DNA of 64,000 nucleotides from JBEBVQ01 sp037190845 (GCA_037190845.1 JBBCJI010000008.1:1-64000), one strand, 5' to 3'; positions 44,208-54,317 are shown, counted from the first letter of the stretch. Translations and numbers: made by a program. Notes: generated by a model from the letters alone, not told the origin.

Positions 44208-44255
44208 CCCCGATTAACTATTCATATGATTTTTTTAACCCGTAATTATTACAAA

Positions 44256-47200
44256 ATGAAAAACAAATACCTGCTCCTGGCAGTGTCGTTGCTATTCAGC
44301 AATGTCATATCTGCCCAACTGAGCGGCACCATCACCGTGCCTGCCGTTCCCAACTTCCCTACGCTCAAAGCCGTGGTGGATTCTTTGAACCTATACGGAC
44401 TGTCAGGCCCACTGACGGTTAATATGACCACCGGCGAAACTGCACCGGGTGGAGGTTATGTGCTTGGTACAGCTTCATCCAAGCTCAACAGCGGCGCTAA
44501 TTCAGCCAACGCAGCCCGTACGATCACCATAAACGGTCGGGGTAATACCATCACTGCCAATGCCGGCAACAGTACTTTAGACGGTATCTTCACGATCGCT
44601 GGTGTAGATTATGTGACTATAGACAGCCTGCACCTCAATGATCCCAATACCAGTTCTGCGTTAGAAGCAATGGAGTGGGGCTATGGTATCCTGAAGCACA
44701 GCGGCACACTTCCCTATGACGGCGCACAGCATATTACTATCAGAAATTGCAATATTACACTGAATACGACAAGTGCAGACGTTACCGGCATCTATATGAA
44801 TAATCATACGGCAAGTAACCTCACCGCACTCTCCGGTACAAATGCAGCCCTATCCGATGCTAATAGAAGTAATAATTTCACAGGGAATAACATTACCCGG
44901 ACAAGTCGTGGTATTTTTATGGGGGGGTTGACCGGTAATTTTATCCTGGATAACAACAACATTGTAACAGGTAATGTTATAACAGTAGGTGGAACGAATA
45001 TTCCTGCTGTAGGTATTTACTCAGGGCTCGACAGCTCCGTACTTATTGTAAATAACAACATCACAACAGCTACAGGACATGCTGCTCTCTTTACCGGAAT
45101 TGACATAAAAGAAGGGAAAGGCAATGTACATATCAACAATAACATTTTACGACTTAGCACCTCCAGCTCATCAGGGAATTATTACGGCATCAACATCCCG
45201 AATACACGTACAGGCGGAGCAAATGGCGTATTGAGCATCAGCAATAATACAATCACTGATTGGAATATGCCAGCAATAAATGCCGGACAACAACATATTA
45301 TTTATAATGTCGGATCTTTTGACTCGATAAAGATAAGTGGAAATACAATTCGCAATATTTCCATAGGAAGTGATCCGGGTTCTTTTCAAATGAATGCTGC
45401 CAGTATTATATTCAATAGAGCGACCAGTGCTCCGAAATGGACAGAAATCCTGAACAATGCAGTTTATAACGTAACCAAGTTAGGATCTGGTACTATGTCG
45501 CTTTTGAATAATCAGATAAACTTCTTCGGCACAACTACAGGAACTCATACAATAAGTAACAATAAGATTGTAAAAGTATCGAGTTCTGCTGCAATAGACG
45601 GTATTAATATCTACCCGGGGGATGGGCACAAATCAGTTGTTGAGCACAACAAACTGGATAGTGTTACTATAACGCAGGGGTCAGGGGCATTTCGGGGCTA
45701 TTATCAGAATACTACACCGTCAGCTATAAGTATGGACATGGCTTATGACACATTAAGTAATATAACAACTGTTTCAGGTTCTCTAAACGCCTATACAGTA
45801 AGCTTTCCCGGTAACACATCATTTCATCATTGTTATTTCAACAATTTGAAAACCACAACTGGGAGAATAAATGGCTACTATTACAATGGGAGTAGTAATG
45901 CAACCGTCCACAATAACATATTCAGCAATTTTTCCATTACGGGAGCAAGCGGATCCTTATACGGCATTTTTGTTGAAACTGGCGCAAGTGTGACTTTGTC
46001 CATATACAACAATATTATTTCGGGAATGTCTGTATCAAATACATACAGTGGCACCAACATATTTGGTATGTCGCTGAATGGTGGAGTTAATCGTATCTAC
46101 CATAATACGATTAGTATCCCGCAGCAAAATACCTCCGGTGCCAATCTGGGAGCTTCAGGTATTTTCTATTGGGCTTTCGCCTCCCTTATTGATCTGCGTA
46201 ATAACATTGTCAATGTAAATGTAACACCCAAAGGTACCGGTGTTACTACGGCGTTGCAGAGAAGTGCGACCAGCGGCTCTACAGCGCCAACAAATCTTGC
46301 ATTAACAACAAACGGCAATGTTTATTATGCACCGAATGTTGCCAACAGCCATCTGTATGGAGAAGGTACTTCTATTCCGTTGGCAAATTCCTACCAGGCA
46401 GATCCGGCTTTGATCAACACCGGCTGCGGCACCTACAAAGCCTTTATGGCGCCGAGAGAAAGCCGCTCCTTTACCGAAAATAACCTGGCAGCAGGTACAT
46501 TACCCAATACCTGGGCGCCTACCGGCAGCTCCTTTGCAAAAGGCATCGGTGTACCAACATTTAACCCACAGGTATTTACCGACTATGCCGGTAATATCCG
46601 TCCGCAGCAACCGGACGCAGGCGCCCTCGAATTTACAGGTACGGCTACCGGTGCAGCAGGACCGCTCATCAGCTATACTCCGCTGCCGCTCCTGGCATTC
46701 TGCCTGAACACGGGTCCCGTTTTGACCGCTACCATCAGCGGCCCTAATCCGGTAAATACAACTGCTAATCTTGCGCCACGTCTTTACTACCGGAAAGTAT
46801 CGGAAAAAGACACTTTCGGCGTATACCCCGGGAACAACGTGAGCAGCTTCAACGGCTGGAAGTATGTAACCGCTACCGGTACTGCGCCCAATTTCTCCTT
46901 TGCGATCAACTACAGCCTGCTGACTGCAGCACCGGCTGTAGGAGAGTCTATCGTGTATTTTCTTATTGCACAGGATAACAATTCCACACCTAATATTGCG
47001 ATCAACACTGCAGGTTTTGCGCCCGGCTTTTGCGCCACCAGTGTCAACCTGCCACCGGCAGCAGGTCCCGTACAGGCTGCGCCTGCTTTGCAGGTGTATG
47101 AACTCATTCCTACAGAGTTCACCACACTGAGTCTGAATGGTAATGTTTGTGCCGGCGCTACCAACACGCTGCGTTTAGAACCGCATCCAGCCGGCGCCAC

Positions 47201-48764
47201 CATTCAGTGGCAGCACGACAATAACACAGGTACATTCTCCGACATACCGAATGCTACAGGTGAAACGTACATAACACCGGCGATGGATACCAATAACAAT
47301 TACCGTGCTGTACTGACGCTATGCAACGCTACTGTACAATCTGATCCGGTACATGTCAATGTTACGATCCCACGTGTTACCGACACTATGCCGGCCAGCC
47401 ATTGCGGCGCTGCCAGTCTTACACTGGGGGCTACCGGCTCTGCAGGTACGGTCCTGAAGTGGTATAATGTACCTGCCGGTGGCGTACCCCTTGATACCGG
47501 CGTTACTTTTGTCACACCGGTGATCAATACCACCACTACTTATTATGTATCTGCGCTCAACGGTAATGGCGGCGAAACCATGCCCTCACCCGTTGGTGAT
47601 ACCCGTACACCTTCCGGTACATGGGGTACATACAGCAGTTACGGCCAGTACTTCTCCGTCAACAGTGAAGCAACGATCAACTCTGTGAAAACATACCTGG
47701 CTCAGAGTAACCCGGGAACAGTGTTTGTAAATGCCTGGATCACTGATGAGATCAACACCGGATCGCCGGCAATTCAGGGAACACAAGTATCCTTCTTTGT
47801 AGATACAACCATGCGTGAATTTACCATTCCCGTCAATGTAACACTGCCCGTAGGACGCTACAAAATGACGCTCTCTACTTCTCTGGGCAACATTACATCG
47901 CTGTATACCACACAGGGGAATTATCCATACCATTCACTCAGTGGCGCGATTACGATCACAGGTGGTGGCGGCGCCAATCCGAATCTGGCTGATTACTACT
48001 TCCTGTATAACTGGGCGATTAACGCAGGCTGCGAAAGCCCCCGCACACCCGTTACTGCGACCATTGATACGGTAACAGCGCTCATTACTGCTCCATCGGG
48101 TCCGGCGGCTATCTGTGCTGACGATAGTGTGACGCTTTTTGCGAGTAGTAACATTGGCTACACTTACCAGTGGCAGCAGAACAATACGGATATCAGCAAC
48201 GCACATGATGCGCTGTATACCACGCGCACCGGCGGCGACTACCGCGTGATCGTCAGCAGCGGCACCTGTACAGACACTTCTGATGCGGTAACTATCACGG
48301 TCAATCCGTTGCCCGTACCGGTTATCACAGCATCAGGGGCGAACAATGAAAACCTGAGTACCGGCAGCTTCAGCAGCTATCAATGGTATCGCGGGTCAAT
48401 AGAACTCAACGGGGCTACCAACCAGACCTACACAGCTACTGAAGGCGGAGATCATACAGTACGTGTTACAGATGCGAACGGGTGTTCTGCTGTTTCGGCT
48501 CCGCAAAGTGTAACCCTGAATGTAGGATCTGTTGCTGATATCGCAGATATTTCAGTTTATCCCAATCCGGCGACAGACGAAGTACACATCCGTTCATCTG
48601 TACCGGTTACTGCTGCCATCAGCAGTGTGGATGGTAAAGTGATCTGGCAACAGGAATCTGTAAAAAGAATGAGCGTCCGTCATCTGACACCAGGTATGTA
48701 CCTTATCCGGCTGAGCGATGCTTCCGGCAGGTTGTTGTATATGAATAAGCTGATCATAAAGTAA
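44256..48764 (+). CDS. Giant beta-helix/Ig surface protein with T9SS type A C-terminus
   Basis: 1502 residues from MKNKYLLL (the frame opens ten codons upstream). Signal peptide ends SAQLSG. Residues ~30-800 contain long Asn/Ile/Thr-rich stretches with many ITIRNCNITLN / FILDNNNIVTGN-type rungs, as in right-handed parallel beta-helices. Ig-like units follow (VCAGATNTLRLEPHPAGATIQW and AICADDSVTLFASSNIGYTY). The end is a type A sorting domain (VYPNPATDEVHI...GMYLIRLSD...KLIIK). Likely a secreted surface protein, possibly glycan-binding (inference). A 28-bp perfect hairpin follows its stop. Confidence 0.87.
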   Translation: MKNKYLLLAVSLLFSNVISAQLSGTITVPAVPNFPTLKAVVDSLNLYGLSGPLTVNMTTGETAPGGGYVLGTASSKLNSGANSANAARTITINGRGNTITANAGNSTLDGIFTIAGVDYVTIDSLHLNDPNTSSALEAMEWGYGILKHSGTLPYDGAQHITIRNCNITLNTTSADVTGIYMNNHTASNLTALSGTNAALSDANRSNNFTGNNITRTSRGIFMGGLTGNFILDNNNIVTGNVITVGGTNIPAVGIYSGLDSSVLIVNNNITTATGHAALFTGIDIKEGKGNVHINNNILRLSTSSSSGNYYGINIPNTRTGGANGVLSISNNTITDWNMPAINAGQQHIIYNVGSFDSIKISGNTIRNISIGSDPGSFQMNAASIIFNRATSAPKWTEILNNAVYNVTKLGSGTMSLLNNQINFFGTTTGTHTISNNKIVKVSSSAAIDGINIYPGDGHKSVVEHNKLDSVTITQGSGAFRGYYQNTTPSAISMDMAYDTLSNITTVSGSLNAYTVSFPGNTSFHHCYFNNLKTTTGRINGYYYNGSSNATVHNNIFSNFSITGASGSLYGIFVETGASVTLSIYNNIISGMSVSNTYSGTNIFGMSLNGGVNRIYHNTISIPQQNTSGANLGASGIFYWAFASLIDLRNNIVNVNVTPKGTGVTTALQRSATSGSTAPTNLALTTNGNVYYAPNVANSHLYGEGTSIPLANSYQADPALINTGCGTYKAFMAPRESRSFTENNLAAGTLPNTWAPTGSSFAKGIGVPTFNPQVFTDYAGNIRPQQPDAGALEFTGTATGAAGPLISYTPLPLLAFCLNTGPVLTATISGPNPVNTTANLAPRLYYRKVSEKDTFGVYPGNNVSSFNGWKYVTATGTAPNFSFAINYSLLTAAPAVGESIVYFLIAQDNNSTPNIAINTAGFAPGFCATSVNLPPAAGPVQAAPALQVYELIPTEFTTLSLNGNVCAGATNTLRLEPHPAGATIQWQHDNNTGTFSDIPNATGETYITPAMDTNNNYRAVLTLCNATVQSDPVHVNVTIPRVTDTMPASHCGAASLTLGATGSAGTVLKWYNVPAGGVPLDTGVTFVTPVINTTTTYYVSALNGNGGETMPSPVGDTRTPSGTWGTYSSYGQYFSVNSEATINSVKTYLAQSNPGTVFVNAWITDEINTGSPAIQGTQVSFFVDTTMREFTIPVNVTLPVGRYKMTLSTSLGNITSLYTTQGNYPYHSLSGAITITGGGGANPNLADYYFLYNWAINAGCESPRTPVTATIDTVTALITAPSGPAAICADDSVTLFASSNIGYTYQWQQNNTDISNAHDALYTTRTGGDYRVIVSSGTCTDTSDAVTITVNPLPVPVITASGANNENLSTGSFSSYQWYRGSIELNGATNQTYTATEGGDHTVRVTDANGCSAVSAPQSVTLNVGSVADIADISVYPNPATDEVHIRSSVPVTAAISSVDGKVIWQQESVKRMSVRHLTPGMYLIRLSDASGRLLYMNKLIIK

Positions 48765-48771
48765 GCATCCG

Positions 48772-48869
48772 GTTCTGAGGTGCTGGCTTCGACAAGCTCC
48801 ACTTCGACAGGCTCAGTGACCGACATTAAAAGTCGGTGGCTGAGCTTGTCGAAGCCAGCACCTCAGAAC
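48772..48869. repeat. TTCGACARGCTC palindrome, copy 3, with 28-bp perfect stem
   Basis: Arms 48772-48799 and 48842-48869 are perfectly complementary over 28 bases. The inside repeats the family arm once more (CTTCGACAGGCTC, 48802-48814) and contains the GACCGAC/GTCGGT inner stem with loop ATTAAAA. It directly follows the giant T9SS gene, where it also could end transcription. Confidence 0.8.
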
Positions 48870-48920
48870 TATTATAAGAGCCTGTTTAAAATTCATGTGG
48901 ATCATCATCTATTATAATGG

Positions 48921-49030
48921 AACATCCCCCTGCCCCACTTCAAAGGGGGAATTTACGCCGTTCTTTGATCATAGTTCAGTTGTACAACGACCTGATCGTC
49001 TCCCTTTCGGGGGAGAACGTGAGGGGTGTT
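48921..49030. repeat. CCCCCTTTGAAG/CTCCCTTTCGGGGG imperfect palindrome
   Basis: AACATCCCCCTGCCCC (48921-48936) and GAGGGGTGTT (49021-49030) close an imperfect palindrome. Inner arms are CTTCAAAGGGGGA and TCTCCCTTTCGGGGG. This kind of repeat is frequent between genes in Bacteroidetes. It fills most of the 358-base gap before the histidine kinase gene. Confidence 0.5.
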
Positions 49031-49122
49031 TTACCTTAGTGCTTTTTCACCAATCTTTTTTAAACTGGCTCTAAGTTTCCTATTCCATGTTATTCAAAAA
49101 TCTTCGGTATTAATTTTAGGCT

Positions 49123-51102
49123 ATGAAAGGGTACCGGATATGGTTGTTCATTGTGCTTTTTTCCGGATGGAACGGGCCTTCCCATGCCCAGGAAGTATAC
49201 AATGACTCTCTGGCTTTCAGGTCTTATACCGGAACTGACACGTCCATCTCCCGCAGCATCTTCCGTATCATTGACTCTGCCAGATCCTATGCATATACAG
49301 ACCCATCCATTGCAAGAAACCTCTTCCTCCGGGCAATAGCAGAAAGCAGATCTTCCGGATTCAGGGAGGGGCTGGTGAAGGGACTGAGCGACCTCGCCAT
49401 ATTAAGTCTTTATTCGAGCGACTATGACGAAGCGCTCCGGAATTACCGTGAAGCACTGCACTATAGCCGCGGATCATCACTCCGGATCATATCCGACATC
49501 TACACCGGGCTTGCCGGCATCTACATTTACAGATCACAATACAAGCAGGCGGTCTGGCTTTTTTATGAGTATCTGAAAATTGCCGAAACAAGTGCAGAAA
49601 AGAACCCGCCCTTAGCGCGTACATACGGCAACCTGTCTGCAATGTGGAGTTTACTGCAGGACGAGGAAAAGCAATACAGATATACTTTTCTTGCAGAAAA
49701 GGCAGCTATAGCAGAAAAAGACACATCTACACTAAGTACCATCTTATTCCGTAAAGGGCTCTATATACAGGATACCAACATCTCACTTGCGCTGGAACAT
49801 TACCATAAGGCGCTGGAAATGGGTATGCATATCAGACAGTTTCAGACAATTGTTCCCTCACTGCAGAATATCGCCCGCGTTTACATATCTCAGGGAAACA
49901 AAGAAGAAGCCTTCCGGTACTACCAAAAAGCCGACAGTCTTATTGAGCTTGCCGATGAAAATCCATTCAATAAACTTGATTTCTATAACGGACAAGGCGA
50001 AGGATATTTTATGCTGGGCATGGATAAGCTTGCAGAACAACAGGCATTTAAGGCCATCCGTTTTGCACAAGCACTGCAGACCCGTATCTATCTGATCCGT
50101 ACATATAACCTGCTGGCAAATATCTACGAACGCACCGGCCAATACGACAAAGCTTTCCTTAGCCAGAAACAATACATTACCCTGCGCGACAGCCTTACCA
50201 GCGAGCAGACGGTACAAACGGCCAATTTGTTCGAACTAAAGTACCAGACTGCAAAGCAGGATCGGGAACTGGCGATTCAGCAACTGGCCATTTCCCACCA
50301 TGAGACACAAATACTACGTAAAAACATTATCATCGGCAGTATTATCGGAGGTCTCCTGCTACTGGCTGCAGGCGTCTGGGTTGTTTACCGGAACATGCAG
50401 ACAAAAAACCGCATCCAGCAAGAATCCATCCGTTCTTTAAAAAGGGAAAGAGAAATTGAACATATGAAAGCGATCATGCAGGGAGAAGACCAGGAAAGCA
50501 TCCGCATCGGACAGGAGCTGCATGACGGCATCGGAAGTATGCTCTCCGTAATCAAGATGAACCTGAGCATGATTCCCCGGGAACATGAAGAACTGGCAGG
50601 GTCTGCACAGTATCAGGATATTCTTAACCTGCTCGACAAGACATCTACGGATCTCCGGGAGACCTCGCACAACCTCATGCTCGATTCACTGCTCCAGGGA
50701 GGGCTGGATGAAGCACTGCAGCATTTTTGTGAAAAAAACAGTGTAAAATACAATGTACAGATTCACTTCCTTTCTTACGGTCAGCCGCCCGTTGAGTTGC
50801 CTCAGGACCTGCGGCGGGCTGTATACCGGATTACACGGGAGCTGATTGCCTATTCCATCAGACAAAAAAATGTTACCTTAGTCGTCGTACAGCTTAACTG
50901 GCAGGATGATATGCTCAGCATTATACTTGAAGACGACATGAATCCTGGGATGAATACCGGAGCCGTACACCCCCTTGAAAGCGGCAATGGACTCCTTTCA
51001 AGAATTGACGCCCTGAACGGCCGTGTTGATATCGAATACGGACAGGATAAAGGCACAACCATTGATATTGAGTTTGATATTCGTCCGGACGGGACAAAAT
51101 AA
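49123..51102 (+). CDS. TPR sensor histidine kinase (HisKA_3 type) with degenerate ATPase domain
   Basis: 659 residues. Signal-like N-terminus, TPR repeats over about 70-390 (e.g. YSSDYDEALRNYREALHYS), a membrane helix at about 401-421, and the phospho-acceptor His467 in IGQELHDGIGSMLSVIKMNL. The ATPase domain reads ELIAYSIRQKNVTLVVVQL where the usual N-box Asn is missing, and its G1 stretch is EDDMNPGMN rather than DNGxG. GNGLLSRIDALNG is still present. It pairs with the next gene, and ATPase activity is therefore uncertain. Stop and response-regulator start share one base (TAATG). Confidence 0.85.
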   Translation: MKGYRIWLFIVLFSGWNGPSHAQEVYNDSLAFRSYTGTDTSISRSIFRIIDSARSYAYTDPSIARNLFLRAIAESRSSGFREGLVKGLSDLAILSLYSSDYDEALRNYREALHYSRGSSLRIISDIYTGLAGIYIYRSQYKQAVWLFYEYLKIAETSAEKNPPLARTYGNLSAMWSLLQDEEKQYRYTFLAEKAAIAEKDTSTLSTILFRKGLYIQDTNISLALEHYHKALEMGMHIRQFQTIVPSLQNIARVYISQGNKEEAFRYYQKADSLIELADENPFNKLDFYNGQGEGYFMLGMDKLAEQQAFKAIRFAQALQTRIYLIRTYNLLANIYERTGQYDKAFLSQKQYITLRDSLTSEQTVQTANLFELKYQTAKQDRELAIQQLAISHHETQILRKNIIIGSIIGGLLLLAAGVWVVYRNMQTKNRIQQESIRSLKREREIEHMKAIMQGEDQESIRIGQELHDGIGSMLSVIKMNLSMIPREHEELAGSAQYQDILNLLDKTSTDLRETSHNLMLDSLLQGGLDEALQHFCEKNSVKYNVQIHFLSYGQPPVELPQDLRRAVYRITRELIAYSIRQKNVTLVVVQLNWQDDMLSIILEDDMNPGMNTGAVHPLESGNGLLSRIDALNGRVDIEYGQDKGTTIDIEFDIRPDGTK

Positions 51103-51752
51103 TGAAGGATCCGATAAAAGTCGCTATCATAGATGATCACCCGATGGTGATTACCGGCATTCAGAATATGCTGGCGCCTTGTCCGCATATTGAAATGATC
51201 GCTACTTATGAATCCGGCGATAATTTACTACAGGACTTAGCCGGGCAACAACCTGATGTACTCCTGCTTGACATCCAGTTGCCCGGCATGAAAGGAGACG
51301 AGCTTGCAGAAAAAATCCGGCAGCAATGGCCTGCTGTTAAGATTCTTGCCATGACCGGATTCGATACACCTTTCTACGTGCGGAATATGCTTGAGAAAGG
51401 ATGTCTCGGATACCTGCTCAAAAATACGGTCCAGGCAACGCTTGTACATGCCATCGAAACTGTAAACAGGGGTGAAACATATATCGACGAAGCGCTGAAA
51501 GAACAATTGCTGCAGCATGTGCTGAAAATCAAAAAGCCCGCAGCTGCAAACACACCTCCTGTACTGACCCGCAGGGAAAAAGATATTCTCCGGCTTATCG
51601 TACAGGAATATACCAGCCAGGAAATTGCGGACACCTTATTCCTGAGCCTGCGTACCATTGAAAAATACAGACTGAATATGCTTCAGAAGCTGCATGTCAG
51701 GAATACCGCAGGTTTGGTAAAAGCAGCAATATCAATGGGGATCACGGAATGA
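51102..51752 (+). CDS. NarL/FixJ-family response regulator
   Basis: 216 residues. Receiver domain with VAIIDDHPMV (acidic pocket), phospho-acceptor Asp57 in VLLLDIQLPGM, and conserved Lys in GYLLKN. LuxR-type HTH at the C-terminus: LTRREKDILRLIVQEYTSQEIADTLFLSLRTIEKYRLNM. Partner of the TPR kinase encoded directly upstream. Target genes unknown, although the nearest genes encode surface proteins. The start codon overlaps the kinase stop. Confidence 0.93.
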   Translation: MKDPIKVAIIDDHPMVITGIQNMLAPCPHIEMIATYESGDNLLQDLAGQQPDVLLLDIQLPGMKGDELAEKIRQQWPAVKILAMTGFDTPFYVRNMLEKGCLGYLLKNTVQATLVHAIETVNRGETYIDEALKEQLLQHVLKIKKPAAANTPPVLTRREKDILRLIVQEYTSQEIADTLFLSLRTIEKYRLNMLQKLHVRNTAGLVKAAISMGITE

Positions 51753-51773
51753 TATCCTCCATGGTCAGGATGC

Positions 51774-52170
51774 TTACCTGAGCTCAATCTTCCGGATAAC
51801 AGAATGTCCCTCGGTGTCTATCCGTACCAGGTACAGTCCTGTAGAAAGACTGGCCGTCTGCAGTTGCACCTCATGCCGGCCGGCCTAACATATCTGTCAG
51901 TGAAATGCGCACATCAGTAGCTCCTGACGTGGCAAAACGAATCTGCAGCAGATCGCTTGCCGGATTGGGAAACAGCTCCACAGCGCCTGCTGAAAGTGAT
52001 GAAAAATTCCAGGTAACATGCGCACCTCCGCTTCCAAGTGTCGGCGTAGTTGACGCCGGGACATACCAGTAATGTACATTGGCCTCCGGGTTTGAAATAG
52101 CAGTCAGCGTAGGCTGGGCCTGTACCAACCCTACAGATATCAGGCAAAAGAAAAGTAATGAATATTTCAT
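51774..52170 (-). pseudogene. Broken T9SS type A surface-protein gene
   Basis: The frame from MKYSLLFFCLISVGLVQAQ (52170) encodes a signal peptide, ~40 residues of a secreted-protein N-terminus, then directly a sorting domain (ELFPNPASDLLQIRF...RISLTDMLGR). It stops at once after RPA. A neighbouring frame continues in type A style: VQLQTASLSTGLYLVRIDT and a basic ELR end at 51774. The shift is explained by an extra CCGG in GCCGGCCGGCC (51875-51885). The short middle implies an earlier internal deletion of the body of the protein. Probably a non-functional fragment. Confidence 0.8.
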
Positions 52171-52362
52171 AATGATGATATTTAGAACATGTAATAATTT
52201 CTCAAATATAAAAAGTATAATTAAAAGAGTCAATATACCCGGGTATAAAAATTGTTGTGTTAACCGATGGCACGCCCCAAAGCATAACCCCGTCATTTCC
52301 ATACGCGAGTTGTATCAAAACTTGGTAACTTGCATGATCAAACGTTTTCACGTATCTTCTTT

Positions 52363-52875
52363 ATGGAAGCAAAAAAACCACAGGATTCCTATAATATGCG
52401 CAGCGAGCTGGTGCTGCCCAACGACACCAACACGCTGGGCAACCTGATGGGCGGCAAGCTGATGCACTGGATGGACATCGCGGCCGCCATATCCGCTATG
52501 AAGCATTGCAATTGCCCGGTAGTGACCGCATCCGTGGATAACGTCTCTTTCTCTAACCCGATAAAGCTGGGCAACCTGCTGACGATCGAATCGAAGGTAA
52601 CACGCGCATTCAGCAGCTCAATGGAAATTTTTCTCCGTGTTTGGGGAGAAGACCTGCACAACAAATTCAGATACATGAGCAACGAAGCCTACATGACATT
52701 CGTAGCCCTGAACCCCAATGGCAAACCGCATAAAGTACCGGGTGTCATACCGGAAACCGAGGAAGAACAGAAAATGTTTGACGGCGCCCTCCGACGCCGG
52801 CAGCTCCGCCTGATTCTCGGCGGGAAAATGAAACCCGAAGACGCCGGTGAGCTGCGTGCCTTGTTTAAAGACTGA
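52363..52875 (+). CDS. Acyl-CoA thioesterase, YciA/BACH-like hotdog protein
   Basis: 170 residues from MEAKKPQDS (the frame opens 11 codons upstream). Single hotdog domain: ELVLPNDTNTLGNLMGGKLMHWMDIAA has the Asn/Gly-rich segment and catalytic Asp typical of this group, with ASVDNVSFSNPIKLGNLLTIESKV in the central helix-strand. It hydrolyses acyl-CoA to free acid. Chain preference is unknown. A hairpin with GGATT-type repeat ends lies after the stop. Cytoplasmic. Confidence 0.9.
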   Translation: MEAKKPQDSYNMRSELVLPNDTNTLGNLMGGKLMHWMDIAAAISAMKHCNCPVVTASVDNVSFSNPIKLGNLLTIESKVTRAFSSSMEIFLRVWGEDLHNKFRYMSNEAYMTFVALNPNGKPHKVPGVIPETEEEQKMFDGALRRRQLRLILGGKMKPEDAGELRALFKD

Positions 52876-52903
52876 TACACTAATGCGTACATAATATGCA
52901 ATC

Positions 52904-52952
52904 AATCCTGCGTGATTGCCTATAAAATTATTCAGGACAATCACGTAGGATT
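52904..52952. repeat. Inverted pair of CAATCACRYAGGATT elements
   Basis: AATCCTGCGTGATTG (52904-52918) and CAATCACGTAGGATT (52938-52952) are complementary with one mismatch, around an AT-rich loop. The element type recurs at 37261-37284. It could act as a terminator for the thioesterase gene before the M16 gene. Confidence 0.6.
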
Positions 52953-52975
52953 ACCCCTACTACGAAAATCACACT

Positions 52976-54256
52976 ATGCCCAACCGTACCATACCACCCG
53001 TCATACACGATGCCATAGAATTTGATTATGTGCTGCCGCCTATACAACAGGTTACACTTGGCAACGGGCTACCTTTATACTGGATGAATGCCGGCGTACA
53101 GGACGTAGCAGAGATCGACTTTGTATTCCCCGCCGGTCTCTGGTACGAAGAGAAACCTGCCGTGGCTCAGACCGTGGCAGCCCAGATCAAAAACGGTACA
53201 TCAAAATATACAGCGCATGCCCTGAGCGAGGCTATTGAATTCTACGGTGCTTCGTTGAATGTAAACACGGGTAACGACTTCACCACGGTTACCCTTTACT
53301 CACTGACCAAACATCTGCCGGAATTATTACCAGTGGTACATGAAGTGCTGACAGACGCCATATTCCCGGAAGAAGAGCTTGCCATCTACAAGCAAAATGC
53401 GATACAGCGCCTGCTGGTAAGCCTGCGGCAATGTGATTTTGTAGCCAATCAACGTATAGATGCCCTGCTTTTCGGACCGGAACATCCCTACGGACGATAT
53501 TCGCAACAAGAGAAAATAGAATCACTTACACGTGAAGATCTGCTGAAATTCTACCGGATTCATTACAATCTGTCGGGTATGAAGATATTTATGGCAGGGC
53601 GCGTCGGAGAAAAAGAGGTGCAATATCTCAATAAGATATTCGGCAGTATTCCGCTAATACAACCGGAGTCGGGCAGTGTAACTGTTCCGGCAGTTACCCC
53701 CGGCCAAAAGATATTGCATCTTATGAATGATCCGGAAGGAGTACAGAGCGCTATACGTATTGGCAGCCTTTTCCCTGGCCGCCATCATCCCGATTTCGCT
53801 CCTATGGTGGTGCTGAATACCCTATTCGGAGGATACTTTGGCTCACGCCTGATGAGTAATATCCGTGAAGATAAAGGCTATACATACGGCATATACAGCT
53901 CATTGAGCCCATACGTACATGGTGGCTCGATCATTGTACAAACTGAAGTCGGGCGCGATGTTTCGGACGCTGCGCTGAAAGAGATATATGACGAGATGGA
54001 GCGAATCTGCCGGGAACCCATCCCCGAAGAGGAATTACTGCTGGTAAAAAACTACCTGCTTGGCAATCTCCTCGGTGATCTTGATGGTCCGTTTTCCATA
54101 CTCCGCCGATGGCGTACACTGATCCTGAACGGCATGACGGAAGCGGACTTCAACCGGCATGTGCAGATTTATAAGACAATCAGCACGGATGAATTGCAGG
54201 CGCTGGCACAGAAGTATTTTGACAGGGAACGGTTTTATGAAGTAGTGGTCGTTTAG
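52976..54256 (+). CDS. M16 (insulinase-like) family protein lacking zinc ligands
   Basis: 426 residues of M16 fold, with core LPPIQQVTLGNGLPLYWM. Where active members have HxxEH, here the aligned stretch is AQTVAAQIKNGT: Gln65, Ala68 and Ala69 replace His, Glu and His. It cannot be a zinc peptidase on its own. M16 family members often work as an active plus an inactive partner. No active partner gene is in the window. The C-terminal half (SRLMSNIREDKGYTYGIYS) is the conserved M16 second domain. No signal peptide. Confidence 0.87.
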   Translation: MPNRTIPPVIHDAIEFDYVLPPIQQVTLGNGLPLYWMNAGVQDVAEIDFVFPAGLWYEEKPAVAQTVAAQIKNGTSKYTAHALSEAIEFYGASLNVNTGNDFTTVTLYSLTKHLPELLPVVHEVLTDAIFPEEELAIYKQNAIQRLLVSLRQCDFVANQRIDALLFGPEHPYGRYSQQEKIESLTREDLLKFYRIHYNLSGMKIFMAGRVGEKEVQYLNKIFGSIPLIQPESGSVTVPAVTPGQKILHLMNDPEGVQSAIRIGSLFPGRHHPDFAPMVVLNTLFGGYFGSRLMSNIREDKGYTYGIYSSLSPYVHGGSIIVQTEVGRDVSDAALKEIYDEMERICREPIPEEELLLVKNYLLGNLLGDLDGPFSILRRWRTLILNGMTEADFNRHVQIYKTISTDELQALAQKYFDRERFYEVVVV

Positions 54257-54317
54257 TCAGGGATGAGGGGAGGTATAACGATGGTGTTAACCGGCCAGTT
54301 TACTGGGGATGTGGTTA

